The notes under the pieces: generated by a model
What the model saw: the letters and a program-made list of their open reading frames with translations, nothing else
Databases searched by the model: none
Told to the model about the DNA's origin: nothing
NCBI RefSeq assembly: GCF_002776695.1
Contig: NZ_LFJC01000003.1
Span: 4,884,896-4,948,895 of the forward strand
Origin: Bradyrhizobium nitroreducens
Lineage (GTDB): Bacteria > Pseudomonadota > Alphaproteobacteria > Rhizobiales > Xanthobacteraceae
DNA length: 64,000 nt
Direction: 5' to 3'
Made by a program: the position numbers and the translations under genes
Shown: piece after piece, positions 32,550 through 40,464 of the stretch
Position numbering within the stretch: the stretch's first letter is position 1
How the letters are laid out: each line of letters starts with the position of its first letter

Positions 32550-32700
32550 CCTCGTCCTTCGAGACGCGCGCAAGAGCGCGCTCCTCAGGATGAGGCTAAC
32601 TGGCATATGCGGTCTTGCGCAAGAGTTGCGTGAACACTGGCGGCCGCGCACTCCGCCCTCATCCTGAGGAGCCCGCCATCGGCGGGCGTCTCGAAGGATG
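32550..32700. repeat. Paired-hairpin repeat element, copy 4
   Basis: CCTCGTCCTTCGAGACGCGC with CGCTCCTCAGGATGAGGCT, a ~58-base middle containing GCGGCCGCGCACTCCGCCC, then CCTCATCCTGAGGAGCCCGC with GGGCGTCTCGAAGGATG. The first ~57 bases, including the flanking GTGAACG and GCTAACTG, match copy 3 almost base for base. Confidence 0.8.
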
Positions 32701-32734
32701 CGCCACGATTTCCGACGCAAGCCTGAACGCGCGG

Positions 32735-33154
32735 TTATCGCCTGCCCGCCGCCTGAAGATACGCAACCACCTTCGCCGCTTCATCGGGCGAGATGCCGCC
32801 ATATGGCTGCATCTTGTTGCCCGACACCACCTCGTCCGGCTTGACCATGAAGCGCGAGAGCTTGTCCTCGTCCCAGATGAAACCGGCATCCTTCATTGCA
32901 GAGGAATAATTGTAGTCCGGCAGCGAGCCGGCCTTGCGTCCCAGAATTTTGTTGAGATTGGGACCGAGGCGGTTGTCGCCTTCCTTCGCGGAATGGCAGG
33001 TGCGGCAGGAATTGTTGAAAGCCTGCTGCGCCGCCTCATCGCCCGCCGGCTGCTGCGCGAGCGAGGAGGGCGCGGACAGGAGCAGCGTCAGTAGGACGGC
33101 GCTGGCGAGGCCGTGCAGCCGCTGATATCGCGAGGATTGCAGGCGTGATTGCAT
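32735..33154 (-). CDS. Class I c-type cytochrome
   Basis: A 139-residue exported cytochrome c. The signal peptide spans about 1-34, the haem-binding CRTCH is at residues 50-54, and the sixth ligand methionine is in GNKMQPYGG. DNRLGPNLNKILGRKAGSLP, YNYSSAMKDAG and DEAAKVVAYLQA are typical of the cytochrome c2/c550 group of rhizobia. It would carry electrons in the periplasm. ATG 33154 follows GGAGG. The gene is alone. Confidence 0.92.
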   Translation of the reverse strand: MQSRLQSSRYQRLHGLASAVLLTLLLSAPSSLAQQPAGDEAAQQAFNNSCRTCHSAKEGDNRLGPNLNKILGRKAGSLPDYNYSSAMKDAGFIWDEDKLSRFMVKPDEVVSGNKMQPYGGISPDEAAKVVAYLQAAGRR

Positions 33155-33219
33155 GTGCGCCTCCGTCAGGGATCCGCGCCGCAGCAAGCGCGCGCCGACA
33201 CGTCGAGGGCAAACGAAAG

Positions 33220-33244
33220 CGGCCCCGGCGGGGTTCCGGGGCCG
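33220..33244 (-). terminator. Intrinsic terminator of the L,D-transpeptidase gene
   Basis: CGGCCCCGG and CCGGGGCCG form a 9-bp stem around a seven-base loop. On the minus strand it is followed by CTTTCGTTTG. It lies 24 bases past the stop codon at 33268. Confidence 0.8.
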
Positions 33245-33267
33245 TTTGCGTCACAATGTCCTGTCGC

Positions 33268-33975
33268 TTAGCGCGCCGTGGTTCCGAGCTCCGCGCGGCG
33301 CTCCGTCATCGGCAGCACCACGACCTTGGTGCCGACGTTGACGCGGGAATAGAGGTCGGTGACGTCGTCATTGGTCATGCGGATGCAGCCGGACGAGACG
33401 CGCTTGCCGATGGTGTCGGGGGCGTTGGTGCCGTGGATGCGGTAGATGGTGCCGCCGAGATACATGGCGCGGGCGCCGAGCGGATTGCCGGGGCCACCGG
33501 CCATGTGGCGCGGCAGATAGGGCTGGCGGGCGATCATCTCCGGCGGCGGCGTCCAGGCCGGCCACTCGGCCTTGCGGGTCACCGACTGCACGCCGGACCA
33601 GGTGAAGCCGTCGCGGCCGACGCCGATGCCGTAGCGCAGCGCCTGGCCGTTGCCGAGCACGTAATAGAGATAGGTGTTGGGGGTGTCGATGATGATGGTG
33701 CCCGGCGCCTCGCGCGTCGCGTAGGAGACGGTCTGGCGGCGGAAGCGCGCCGGCATCTCCACTGCGTCCTGATCGTCGGACGGCTCGGTCTGATAGGCCG
33801 GCGCCTGGTAGGGCTGGACCGGCTGCGGCGCGGCGAACGGCGGCAGCGGTTGGAAGAAGGGGAAGATCTGCACCGGCGCGGCCTCGGCCGCACCTGCGAA
33901 CGCGATTGCTGAGACCGCGACTGCACCGAGCGCAACGGCGCGCGAAAAATTCCTGAACCTGTCCAGATTGAACAT
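33268..33975 (-). CDS. L,D-transpeptidase (YkuD domain)
   Basis: A 235-residue exported enzyme of the ErfK/YbiS/YcfS/YkuD family, forming 3-3 cross-links or attaching proteins to peptidoglycan. The signal peptide covers about 1-32, then a Pro-rich linker (FFQPLPPFAAPQPVQPYQAP) leads to the catalytic domain with TIIIDTPNTYLYYV. The active-site set is His181 (YRIHGTN) and Cys197 in SSGCIRMTNDDV. It is full length. Rhizobiales rely strongly on L,D-transpeptidases for cell-wall cross-linking; paralogues are expected elsewhere. Confidence 0.94.
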   Translation of the reverse strand: MFNLDRFRNFSRAVALGAVAVSAIAFAGAAEAAPVQIFPFFQPLPPFAAPQPVQPYQAPAYQTEPSDDQDAVEMPARFRRQTVSYATREAPGTIIIDTPNTYLYYVLGNGQALRYGIGVGRDGFTWSGVQSVTRKAEWPAWTPPPEMIARQPYLPRHMAGGPGNPLGARAMYLGGTIYRIHGTNAPDTIGKRVSSGCIRMTNDDVTDLYSRVNVGTKVVVLPMTERRAELGTTAR

Positions 33976-34249
33976 GTGATCGCCCCTGTTTGCTCGGTGG
34001 TCTCGGCCACCGCGGCACCCTTGCGGTGCTCCGTTGCCTGGATCACTAACGGAAAAACGTTTCGGGACATTTGCGCGGAAAACCGAAAACGGTTTCGTCG
34101 CGGAAAGGATTGTTTCATGACAGTTTCGTGGCCGCAGGCGCCCGTTAACGAACAAAACGGTGGGCCGACACTTCTGTGACGTCACACGCCTGAAATATCC
34201 TTCGTTGATGGTCGGAAACCGAGAATCATCAAACTCTCGGGATTTCCCC

Positions 34250-35302
34250 ATGCGGGTATTAATCGCGACGGACGCCTGGCATCCCCAGGTCAACGGTGTG
34301 GTCCGCACCCTGACCTCGCTGGCGAATGCCGCCAAGGCGCTCGATGTCGAGATCGACTTCCTGACGCCGGACGGCTTCCCGTCCTGGCCGCTGCCGACCT
34401 ATCCGGGCCTGCGCATAGCGCTGCCGAGCGGAAAGGAGATCGCGCGGCGGATCGAGAAGGCCGCGCCGGACGCGCTCCACATCGCGACCGAAGGTCCGAT
34501 CGGCTGGGCGGCGCGGGCCTATTGCCGTCGCAACCGGCTCGCCTTCACCACCTCCTACACCACGCGCTTTCCCGAATATATCTCGGTACGGACCGGCATC
34601 CCGGCGGCGGTCGGCTATGCCGTGCTGCGCCACTTCCACGATGCCGCCGCCATGACCATGGTGGCGACGCCCTCGCTGCGGCAGGAGCTGTCCGAGCGCG
34701 GCTTCAAGCGGCTCGGCTTCTGGACGCGCGGCGTCGACACCGAGCTGTTCCATCCGGATAGCCCCGCCAAGTTCGATCTGCCGCGCCCGATCTTCATGAC
34801 CATGGGGCGCGTGGCGGTGGAGAAGAACCTCGAAGCGTTCCTCTCGCTCGATCTGCCCGGCACCAAGGTCGTCGTCGGTGACGGTCCGCAGAAGGCGGCG
34901 CTCGAAAAGAAATATCCGGACGTGGTGTTCCTCGGCGAGAAGAAGGGCGCCGATCTCACCGCGCATCTCGCCGCCGCCGACGTGTTCGTGTTTCCGAGCC
35001 TGACCGATACGTTCGGCGTGGTGCAGCTCGAGGCGCTGGCCTGCGGCACGCCGGTCGCGGCGTTTCCGGTGACGGGGCCCAAGGACGTCATCGCCGATCA
35101 TCCGATCGGCGCAATCGATCACGATCTGCGCACCGCGTGCCTGCGCGCGCTGACCATGTCGCGCGAGACCTGCCGCAATTTTGCGCTGGAGCGCTCCTGG
35201 GAAAACAGCGCGCGTCAGTTCGTCGGCAATCTCACCTCCCTCCAGCCCAGCCGCGTCCTGCGCGCCTCGCCCCGCATGGCGCGGCGGCCGGTGCGCGGCT
35301 GA
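34250..35302 (+). CDS. GT4-family glycosyltransferase
   Basis: A 350-residue GT-B glycosyltransferase. The acceptor-side start is MRVLIATDAWHPQVNGVVRT, followed by HIATEGPIGWAARAYCRR. The donor site is FMTMGRVAVEKNLEAFLSL, VVVGDGPQKAALE and SLTDTFGVVQLEALACGTPV. This type is common among lipid glycosyltransferases making diacylglycerol or phosphatidylinositol glycolipids. The adjacency to a phospholipid methyltransferase 32 bases downstream supports a membrane-lipid role, but the sugar and acceptor are unknown. ATG 34250 fits the family start. Confidence 0.88.
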   Translation: MRVLIATDAWHPQVNGVVRTLTSLANAAKALDVEIDFLTPDGFPSWPLPTYPGLRIALPSGKEIARRIEKAAPDALHIATEGPIGWAARAYCRRNRLAFTTSYTTRFPEYISVRTGIPAAVGYAVLRHFHDAAAMTMVATPSLRQELSERGFKRLGFWTRGVDTELFHPDSPAKFDLPRPIFMTMGRVAVEKNLEAFLSLDLPGTKVVVGDGPQKAALEKKYPDVVFLGEKKGADLTAHLAAADVFVFPSLTDTFGVVQLEALACGTPVAAFPVTGPKDVIADHPIGAIDHDLRTACLRALTMSRETCRNFALERSWENSARQFVGNLTSLQPSRVLRASPRMARRPVRG

Positions 35303-35334
35303 TCATTCATTTGAACCACAGCGAGAACCCATCG

Positions 35335-36024
35335 ATGGCCAAGATCATGAACCTTGACGGCACCCAGCAGCTCGACCTCACCCGCGGAACGGTCGAGCAG
35401 GCCTATGATCGCTGGGCGCCGGTCTACGATCTCGTGTTCGGCGGCGTGTTCGCCAAGGGCCGGCAGGCGGCGATCGCGGCCACCAACAAGATCGGCGGCC
35501 GCGTGCTCGAGGTCGGCGTCGGCACCGGAATCTCGCTGCCGCTCTATGCGCCGAACCTGCGCATCTTCGGTACCGACATTTCGGAAGCGATGCTGGACAA
35601 GGCACGCCGGCGCGTCGCCGAGGGCGGATTGAAGAACGTCGAGGGGCTCGCGGTGATGGACGCCGAGAAGCTCGAATTCCCCGACAATTCCTTCGACGTC
35701 GTGATGGCGCAATATGTCGTCACCGCCGTGCCGAACCCGGAGAAGGCGCTCGACGAATTCGCCCGCGTGCTGCGTCCCGGCGGCGAGCTGATCATCCTGA
35801 CCCGCGTCAGCGCGGATGCCGGTATGCGCCGCTTCATCGAGCAGAAGCTGCAGCCGGTGGTGCGTCCGCTCGGCTTCCGCACCGCCGAGTTCGCCTGGTC
35901 GCGCTATGCGAAGTGGCTGGCCGGCGCTCACGGCATCGAGCTCGCCGAGCGCCGCCTGATCCCGCCGCTCGGTCATTTCTCGCTGGTGCGCTTCCGCAAG
36001 GTCGACGTCGCCAAGGCGGCGTGA
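35335..36024 (+). CDS. Phospholipid N-methyltransferase-like SAM methyltransferase
   Basis: A 229-residue class I SAM-dependent methyltransferase resembling the Rhodobacter-type PmtA that methylates phosphatidylethanolamine toward phosphatidylcholine. Motif I is RVLEVGVGTGISLPLYAP (about 56-73), with GTDISEAML and MDAEKLEFPDNSFDVV after it and RVLRPGGELIIL as the last strand. The YDRWAPVYDLVFGG start is typical of this lipid methylase type. Bradyrhizobium has several such enzymes with differing substrate preference, so the exact step is uncertain. It is co-directional with the glycosyltransferase gene, likely an operon. Confidence 0.85.
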   Translation: MAKIMNLDGTQQLDLTRGTVEQAYDRWAPVYDLVFGGVFAKGRQAAIAATNKIGGRVLEVGVGTGISLPLYAPNLRIFGTDISEAMLDKARRRVAEGGLKNVEGLAVMDAEKLEFPDNSFDVVMAQYVVTAVPNPEKALDEFARVLRPGGELIILTRVSADAGMRRFIEQKLQPVVRPLGFRTAEFAWSRYAKWLAGAHGIELAERRLIPPLGHFSLVRFRKVDVAKAA

Positions 36025-36032
36025 GAAAGGCG

Positions 36033-36052
36033 GCGTGAGCTGAAGCTCACGC
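36033..36052 (+). terminator. Short hairpin after the methyltransferase gene
   Basis: GCGTGAGC-TGAA-GCTCACGC is a perfect 8-bp stem nine bases past the stop codon. No T-run follows, so termination efficiency is doubtful. Confidence 0.4.
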
Positions 36053-36163
36053 GTTGCGTGCGTCACCGCGCCGCTGCGTGCCGTCACATGACAAGATGAT
36101 GTTGTCACACGGCGTACATCGAATCCCTGTAACCCCGTACCCGAAAGCATTTTGGGGAAGAGC

Positions 36164-36823
36164 ATGATCAAGAATTATCTCGAGCAGCTGCGGATCCAGC
36201 GCTGGGACGACCATCGCTACTATCACCACAGCCGCATCAATCAGAGCCTGCATTTCGTCAGCGCGCTGAGCTTCCTCTTCGCCTATGTCTGGCTGTTCGT
36301 CGATCCCGTCGTCTCCGCGCTGGTGGGCTGGCTGGTCTCGATGACCTCGCGCCAGGCCGGCCATTTCTTCTTCGAGCCGCATACCTACGACCACATCAAC
36401 CAGGCGACGCACGAGCACAAGGAAGAGATCAAGGTCGGCTACAACCTGCAGCGCAAGGTGGTGCTGATGGCGATCTGGGCGGCCTCGCCGCTGGTGCTGG
36501 TCGTCGATCCCACGCTGTTCGGCCTTTTCACGCCCTGGGCAAGTGCGACCGACTTCATGCGGCAGGTCGCCAAGATCTGGCTCGTGGTCGGCGGCGGCGG
36601 CCTGTTGTTCCGCACCGTGCACCTGTTCTTCATCCGCGACGTCGAGACCGGCCTCGTCTGGATGACCAAGATCCTGACCGATCCGTTCCACGATTTGATG
36701 CTCTATCGCGGTGCGCCGCTGGCGTTGATGCGCGGCGAGCTGATGGATCCGGGCCTGCACCTCAACCCCGAGCACACGCTGGGCCTCATCGGCGAGCCCG
36801 TGCTCGAAGAGCAGCACGCCTGA
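36164..36823 (+). CDS. Membrane protein, possibly Mpo1/DUF962-like
   Basis: A 219-residue membrane protein with hydrophobic stretches at about 30-62, 98-118 and 135-158. Two histidine-containing motifs, INQSLHFVSALSF and QAGHFFFEPHTYDHIN, lie on each side of the first hairpin. They resemble the Mpo1/DUF962 pattern, whose yeast member is an iron-dependent fatty-acid alpha-oxidation dioxygenase. That similarity is weak and by eye. The place among lipid genes is compatible. ATG 36164 follows GGGGAAG. Confidence 0.6.
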   Translation: MIKNYLEQLRIQRWDDHRYYHHSRINQSLHFVSALSFLFAYVWLFVDPVVSALVGWLVSMTSRQAGHFFFEPHTYDHINQATHEHKEEIKVGYNLQRKVVLMAIWAASPLVLVVDPTLFGLFTPWASATDFMRQVAKIWLVVGGGGLLFRTVHLFFIRDVETGLVWMTKILTDPFHDLMLYRGAPLALMRGELMDPGLHLNPEHTLGLIGEPVLEEQHA

Positions 36824-36863
36824 GCGCGCCGCGCATATCGAACACTCCGATGTCTGATGGTTG

Positions 36864-37033
36864 CGTCATGCCCGGCCTCGTGCCGGGCCTCCACGTGTTG
36901 GAGGCTTCCTCGCCGTTGCTCGCGCGGGGGCAGGGGGCCGCCGTAAGCGCCGTCATTCCGGGGTGGTCCGAAGGACCAGACCCGGAATCTCGAGATTCCG
37001 GGTTCGGCTCTTCGAGCCGCCCCGGAATGACGG
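36864..37033. repeat. Two palindromic repeats in the convergent gap
   Basis: A GTCATGCCCGGCCTCGTGCC hairpin (36864-36900) is followed by a longer one from CGTCATTCCGGGGTGGTCC to GAGCCGCCCCGGAATGACGG (36951-37033), with an inner CGGAATCTCGAGATTCCGGG perfect palindrome. They fill the gap between two converging genes. Confidence 0.75.
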
Positions 37034-37056
37034 TGGTGGTTAGCGGGGGACCGACC

Positions 37057-38721
37057 TCAACGCCCAAAACGCTTGGCCAGCATTTCCTTCAGGATCTGCC
37101 GCTTGATCTGCTTGTTGGTGAGCGCGCCGTCGTGCCACCAGAAGCCGTCGGCCTTCATCTTCTCGGCGGCGCGGACGAAGCGCTCGGCAACCTCGGTGAA
37201 ATCGGCGTCGGTGTAGTTGAGGCTGAAGATCAGCCGGCCGGTGCCGACCCAGCTCAAGGCCAGGCCCTCGGCGCGCAGATAATATTGCAGCATCCAGTTG
37301 TAGCGGGATGGTGTGGTGTATTTCACCGTCCAGATCGACGAGAAATTGGCGAACCGCACCGGCAGGTCGGCGCCCGCCATCATCTGGTTGAGCTTCTGGA
37401 CACGGCCGTTCCAGGTGTCATCGAGGCCCTCATACACCGCGCGAAAATTCGGGCTGGCGAGGCGGCTCAAGAACTCGTCCATCGCCGTCATGACGTAGGG
37501 GTGCGAGTTGAAGGTGCCGCGGGCGAAGCAGATGTCGGCGGGGCGGTCGTCGCGGAAGCGGCGCATGAGCTCGCTTTTGCCGCAGACAACGCCGACCGGC
37601 AGGCCGCCTGCGAGGCTCTTGCCGTAGGTCACCATGTCGGCCTTGACGCCAAAGTATTCCTGGGCGCCACCGGCGGCGAGACGGAATCCGACGAAGACCT
37701 CGTCGAAGATCAAGACGATACCGCGCTCGGTGCAGACTTCCCGAAGCTTCTTCAGCCATTCGGTGTAAGCTGCGCGATCGAAATTGCCGCCGCGGGAGGA
37801 ATCGACCAGCGAGGAATCGCCGGGCGCGTTGACGTTCGGGTGCAGGCCCTGCAGCGGATTGACCAGCACGCAGGCAATGTCCTTGCGCGTCTTCAGCACG
37901 TGCAGCGTCTTCTCCGACATCTCGGCGAGGGTGTAGGTCTCGTGCGCGGCAATGGGATTGCCGACGCCGGGCTGCACGTCGCCCCACCAGCCGTGATAGG
38001 CGCCGGCGAAACGAACCAGATGGGTGCGCCGGGTGTGGTAGCGCGCGAGGCGCACGGCCTGCATCACGGCCTCGGTGCCAGACATGTGGAACGAGACCTC
38101 GTCGAGGCCGGAGATATGGCGGAGCCGCTGCACGTTCTCGAGGATGACGGGGTGATAAGGGCCGAGCACCGGGCCGAGCGCATGCGCCCGCTTCTCCGCG
38201 CCCTCGATGCACTCCTTGTAGAAGTCGTTGCCGAAGATGTTGACGCCGTAGGACCCGGTGAGGTCGTAGGAGGTGTTGCCGTCGACGTCAGTGACGGTGA
38301 CGCCGCTGGACGATTCCATGAAGGTCGAGGTGCCCAGATGCTCGCGGACGAGACGCGAGAACTGGAACGGCACACGGTAGCTCTCGGTGAAGTTCAGGTC
38401 GGAAATCGTCTCCGCCGCTTCCCTCGTCATCGCGCGGCCCTTCGGGTAGCGCTCGGCGTAAAGCTTGGCGAGGCGGAAGAAGGCGTCCTTACGCCGCGCG
38501 GCGATGTTCGCCGGTGCGCCGTCGCAGGAGAAGTAATCGCTCTCTCCGAACTCGTAGAACGGGAGCAGCTTTGCCACCCGGCGCGACATCTTGGAGTGTC
38601 CGGCGAGCGAGCGGTGCTTGGCGCGGGACAGTTCGACCCGCGCCTTGATCTTCGGGAGGACGGCGGCAGCGGACGCTGCGGCGGCCACGGACATCGAGAG
38701 AATCGGGAGTGTCGTTTCCAT
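37057..38721 (-). CDS. Class III PLP aminotransferase with N-terminal anchor
   Basis: A 554-residue fold-type I PLP enzyme of the glutamate-1-semialdehyde aminomutase-like class. SGTEA is at 214-218, AYHG at 241-244, the cofactor Asp340 in LIFDEVFVGFR, and the Schiff-base Lys368 in MVTYGKSLAGGLPVG. It exceeds plain GSA-AM (about 430) by an N-terminal ~115 residues that begin with a hydrophobic segment (TLPILSMSVAAAASAAAVLP), suggesting membrane attachment. It diverges from a phosphatidylserine decarboxylase gene with 35 bases between start codons. That implies joint regulation and perhaps a lipid amine substrate; the latter is inference. Confidence 0.87.
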   Translation of the reverse strand: METTLPILSMSVAAAASAAAVLPKIKARVELSRAKHRSLAGHSKMSRRVAKLLPFYEFGESDYFSCDGAPANIAARRKDAFFRLAKLYAERYPKGRAMTREAAETISDLNFTESYRVPFQFSRLVREHLGTSTFMESSSGVTVTDVDGNTSYDLTGSYGVNIFGNDFYKECIEGAEKRAHALGPVLGPYHPVILENVQRLRHISGLDEVSFHMSGTEAVMQAVRLARYHTRRTHLVRFAGAYHGWWGDVQPGVGNPIAAHETYTLAEMSEKTLHVLKTRKDIACVLVNPLQGLHPNVNAPGDSSLVDSSRGGNFDRAAYTEWLKKLREVCTERGIVLIFDEVFVGFRLAAGGAQEYFGVKADMVTYGKSLAGGLPVGVVCGKSELMRRFRDDRPADICFARGTFNSHPYVMTAMDEFLSRLASPNFRAVYEGLDDTWNGRVQKLNQMMAGADLPVRFANFSSIWTVKYTTPSRYNWMLQYYLRAEGLALSWVGTGRLIFSLNYTDADFTEVAERFVRAAEKMKADGFWWHDGALTNKQIKRQILKEMLAKRFGR

Positions 38722-38756
38722 GTCAACAAGCGCTAATACTGTGAGCTGACAGATTC

Positions 38757-39620
38757 ATGACAGTCAAAGCCCTCATTGCCTCCTTCACCCAGCAGGAAGA
38801 CCTCAACTTCCTGTTGACCAACCGCATTCCCCGCGCGGCGTTGACCCGCTTCATGGGCTGGTTCTCCAAGATCGAGAATCCGCTGGTGAGGGACTTCTCG
38901 ATCGCGCTGTGGAAGCTGTTCTCAGATCTCGATCTGTCGGAGGCACGCAAGACCCATTTCAAAAGCCTGCACGATTGTTTCACGCGGGAGCTGAAGCCCG
39001 GCCTGCGGCCGTTTGATCCGGATCCCTCCATTGTCGCCAGTCCGTCGGACGGCATCGTCGGCGCCCACGGGAAGATCGCCGACACGGAGCTGTTCCAGGT
39101 CAAAGGGGCGCCTTATTCGCTGCTCGACCTCGTCGGCGATTCCGCGCTGGTTGACCAGCACCGCAACGGCAGCTTCGTCACGCTGCGGCTGACCTCGAGC
39201 ATGTATCACCGCTTCCATGCGCCCCATGACGCCCATATCGAACGCGTCACGCTGATCCATGGTGACGTCTGGAACGTCAATCCGATCGCGCTGAAGCGGG
39301 TCGAGCGCCTGTTCTGCAAGAACGAGCGCGCGGTGATCCGCACGCATCTTTCGACCGGCGAGGCCGTGACGCTGGTGCCGGTCGCTGCGATCCTGGTCGC
39401 GAGCATCCGCCTGCACTTCCTCGACATGGTGCTGAACGCGCAGACACGCGGGCCGGTCAACTTCCCCTGCGACGTCAAGGTGGGCAAGGGCGAGGAGCTC
39501 GGCTGGTTCGAACACGGCTCGACCATCATCATTCTCGCGCCCGGCGATTTCAGCTTCTGCGACGGCATCGCCGAGGGCACGCGGATTCGCGCCGGTCAGG
39601 CGCTGCTGAGGAGAAAGTAG
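38757..39620 (+). CDS. psd: Phosphatidylserine decarboxylase proenzyme, long type
   Basis: A 287-residue PSD of the E. coli-like long type that makes phosphatidylethanolamine from phosphatidylserine at the inner membrane. The self-cleaving triad is visible: Asp98 (SPSDGIVGAHG), His154 (YHRFHAPHD) and Ser255 in the HGST motif, where LGST is usual; cleavage before Ser255 would give the pyruvoyl group. Rhizobia normally carry a shorter psd beside pssA, so this may be a second enzyme, possibly acting on a different serine-containing lipid. It diverges from the anchored aminotransferase. Confidence 0.9.
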   Translation: MTVKALIASFTQQEDLNFLLTNRIPRAALTRFMGWFSKIENPLVRDFSIALWKLFSDLDLSEARKTHFKSLHDCFTRELKPGLRPFDPDPSIVASPSDGIVGAHGKIADTELFQVKGAPYSLLDLVGDSALVDQHRNGSFVTLRLTSSMYHRFHAPHDAHIERVTLIHGDVWNVNPIALKRVERLFCKNERAVIRTHLSTGEAVTLVPVAAILVASIRLHFLDMVLNAQTRGPVNFPCDVKVGKGEELGWFEHGSTIIILAPGDFSFCDGIAEGTRIRAGQALLRRK

Positions 39621-39666
39621 CCTTCAATCCGCCGTCCCCGTCGCCTATATCGTTCGCGGGGACGAT

Positions 39667-40275
39667 TTGACGACGACGGATTTGGTGATGGCGCGGGCGC
39701 CGGTCATGGCGGCGGGTGGTATTGTGCTGCGGCGAGGCTCTGTCCCGCTGATCGCGGTCGTGCGCCAGCGCAAGCGCAACGAATGGGTCTTGCCCAAGGG
39801 CAAGCTCGATGACGGTGAGACGCCGAAGGAAGCCGCGCACCGCGAGGTGCTGGAGGAGACCGGCCACGACGTCGCCGTGCACGAATTTCTCGGCACGCTC
39901 GTCTACCAATCCGGCGGTCGCTCCAAGGTCGTGCATTTCTGGCGGATGGAGGCCGAAGGCGGGCCGGTCCGCAAGCTGATGAACGACATCAAGGCGGTCG
40001 ACTGGCTCGCGCTGGACGATGCGATCGGGCGTCTCTCGCGCGAATATGAGCGCGCGTTCCTGACACAGATCGGCCCGATCGCGCTTGCGGCGTCGGGGCT
40101 GGTGCCTACAGACGTGGCGTCGCCAACGCCCATTTCCGAGTCGGCGTCGCCATTGGCGAGCGACGAGATCGACGCAGCCTTGCAGACGCTGACGCCGGCC
40201 GAAGCCGCCTCCGTCGACGAGTTGCGGCACGGCCTGTTGCAGAAGGTGAAGGCCTGGCTGCGCGGCGAGGCGTGA
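39667..40275 (+). CDS. Nudix hydrolase
   Basis: A 202-residue Nudix protein. The Nudix box covers residues 45-67, GKLDDGETPKEAAHREVLEE followed by TGH, with the metal-binding REVLEE glutamates intact. It would hydrolyse a nucleoside diphosphate derivative (damaged nucleotide, Ap4A or inositol pyrophosphate). VRQRKRNEWVLPKGKL favours the diadenosine/diphosphoinositol group. The C-terminal ~60 residues form a linker plus a helix (ELRHGLLQKVKAWL). The start is TTG 39667 after GGGGACGA, or ATG 39688; both are plausible. Confidence 0.88.
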   Translation: MTTTDLVMARAPVMAAGGIVLRRGSVPLIAVVRQRKRNEWVLPKGKLDDGETPKEAAHREVLEETGHDVAVHEFLGTLVYQSGGRSKVVHFWRMEAEGGPVRKLMNDIKAVDWLALDDAIGRLSREYERAFLTQIGPIALAASGLVPTDVASPTPISESASPLASDEIDAALQTLTPAEAASVDELRHGLLQKVKAWLRGEA

Positions 40276-40308
40276 GTTGTCGGTACCTCTCTCCGCGTTG
40301 ACGGTGCA

Positions 40309-40459
40309 CCCTCGCCCCTTGTGGGAGAGGGTGGCTCGCCGCAAAGCGGCGAGACGGGCGAGGGATTCTCTCCGCGCGTTTCCAACTCTCAATTGAACGT
40401 GCGGAGAGAACCCCTCATCCGGCGCTTCGCGCCACCTTCTCCCACAAGGGGAGAAGGAA
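40309..40459. repeat. CTCGCCCCTTGTGGGAGAGG-type palindromic repeat
   Basis: CTCGCCCCTTGTGGGAGAGG at the left faces CCTTCTCCCACAAGGGGAG at the right. The inner arms are GGATTCTCTCCGCGCGTT and ACGTGCGGAGAGAACCCCTC. It forms a very long stem between the converging Nudix and FecR genes. Confidence 0.8.
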
Positions 40460-40464
40460 AAAAG

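Noticed and set aside
32110..32605. Direct repeats around the GIY-YIG gene considered as a transposon or homing element with target duplication
   Set aside because: The direct repeats are themselves copies of a dispersed hairpin family present elsewhere, and there is no intron or intein context; capture between repeats is the simpler reading.
37057..38721. Aminotransferase considered as hemL (glutamate-1-semialdehyde aminomutase) for tetrapyrrole synthesis
   Set aside because: Alphaproteobacteria make 5-aminolevulinate by HemA-type synthase, and the protein has a long anchored N-terminal extension.
36850..38736. A 628-codon plus-strand frame opposite the aminotransferase gene
   Set aside because: It mirrors codon positions of the aminotransferase and contains no known motif; it also reads through palindromic repeats.
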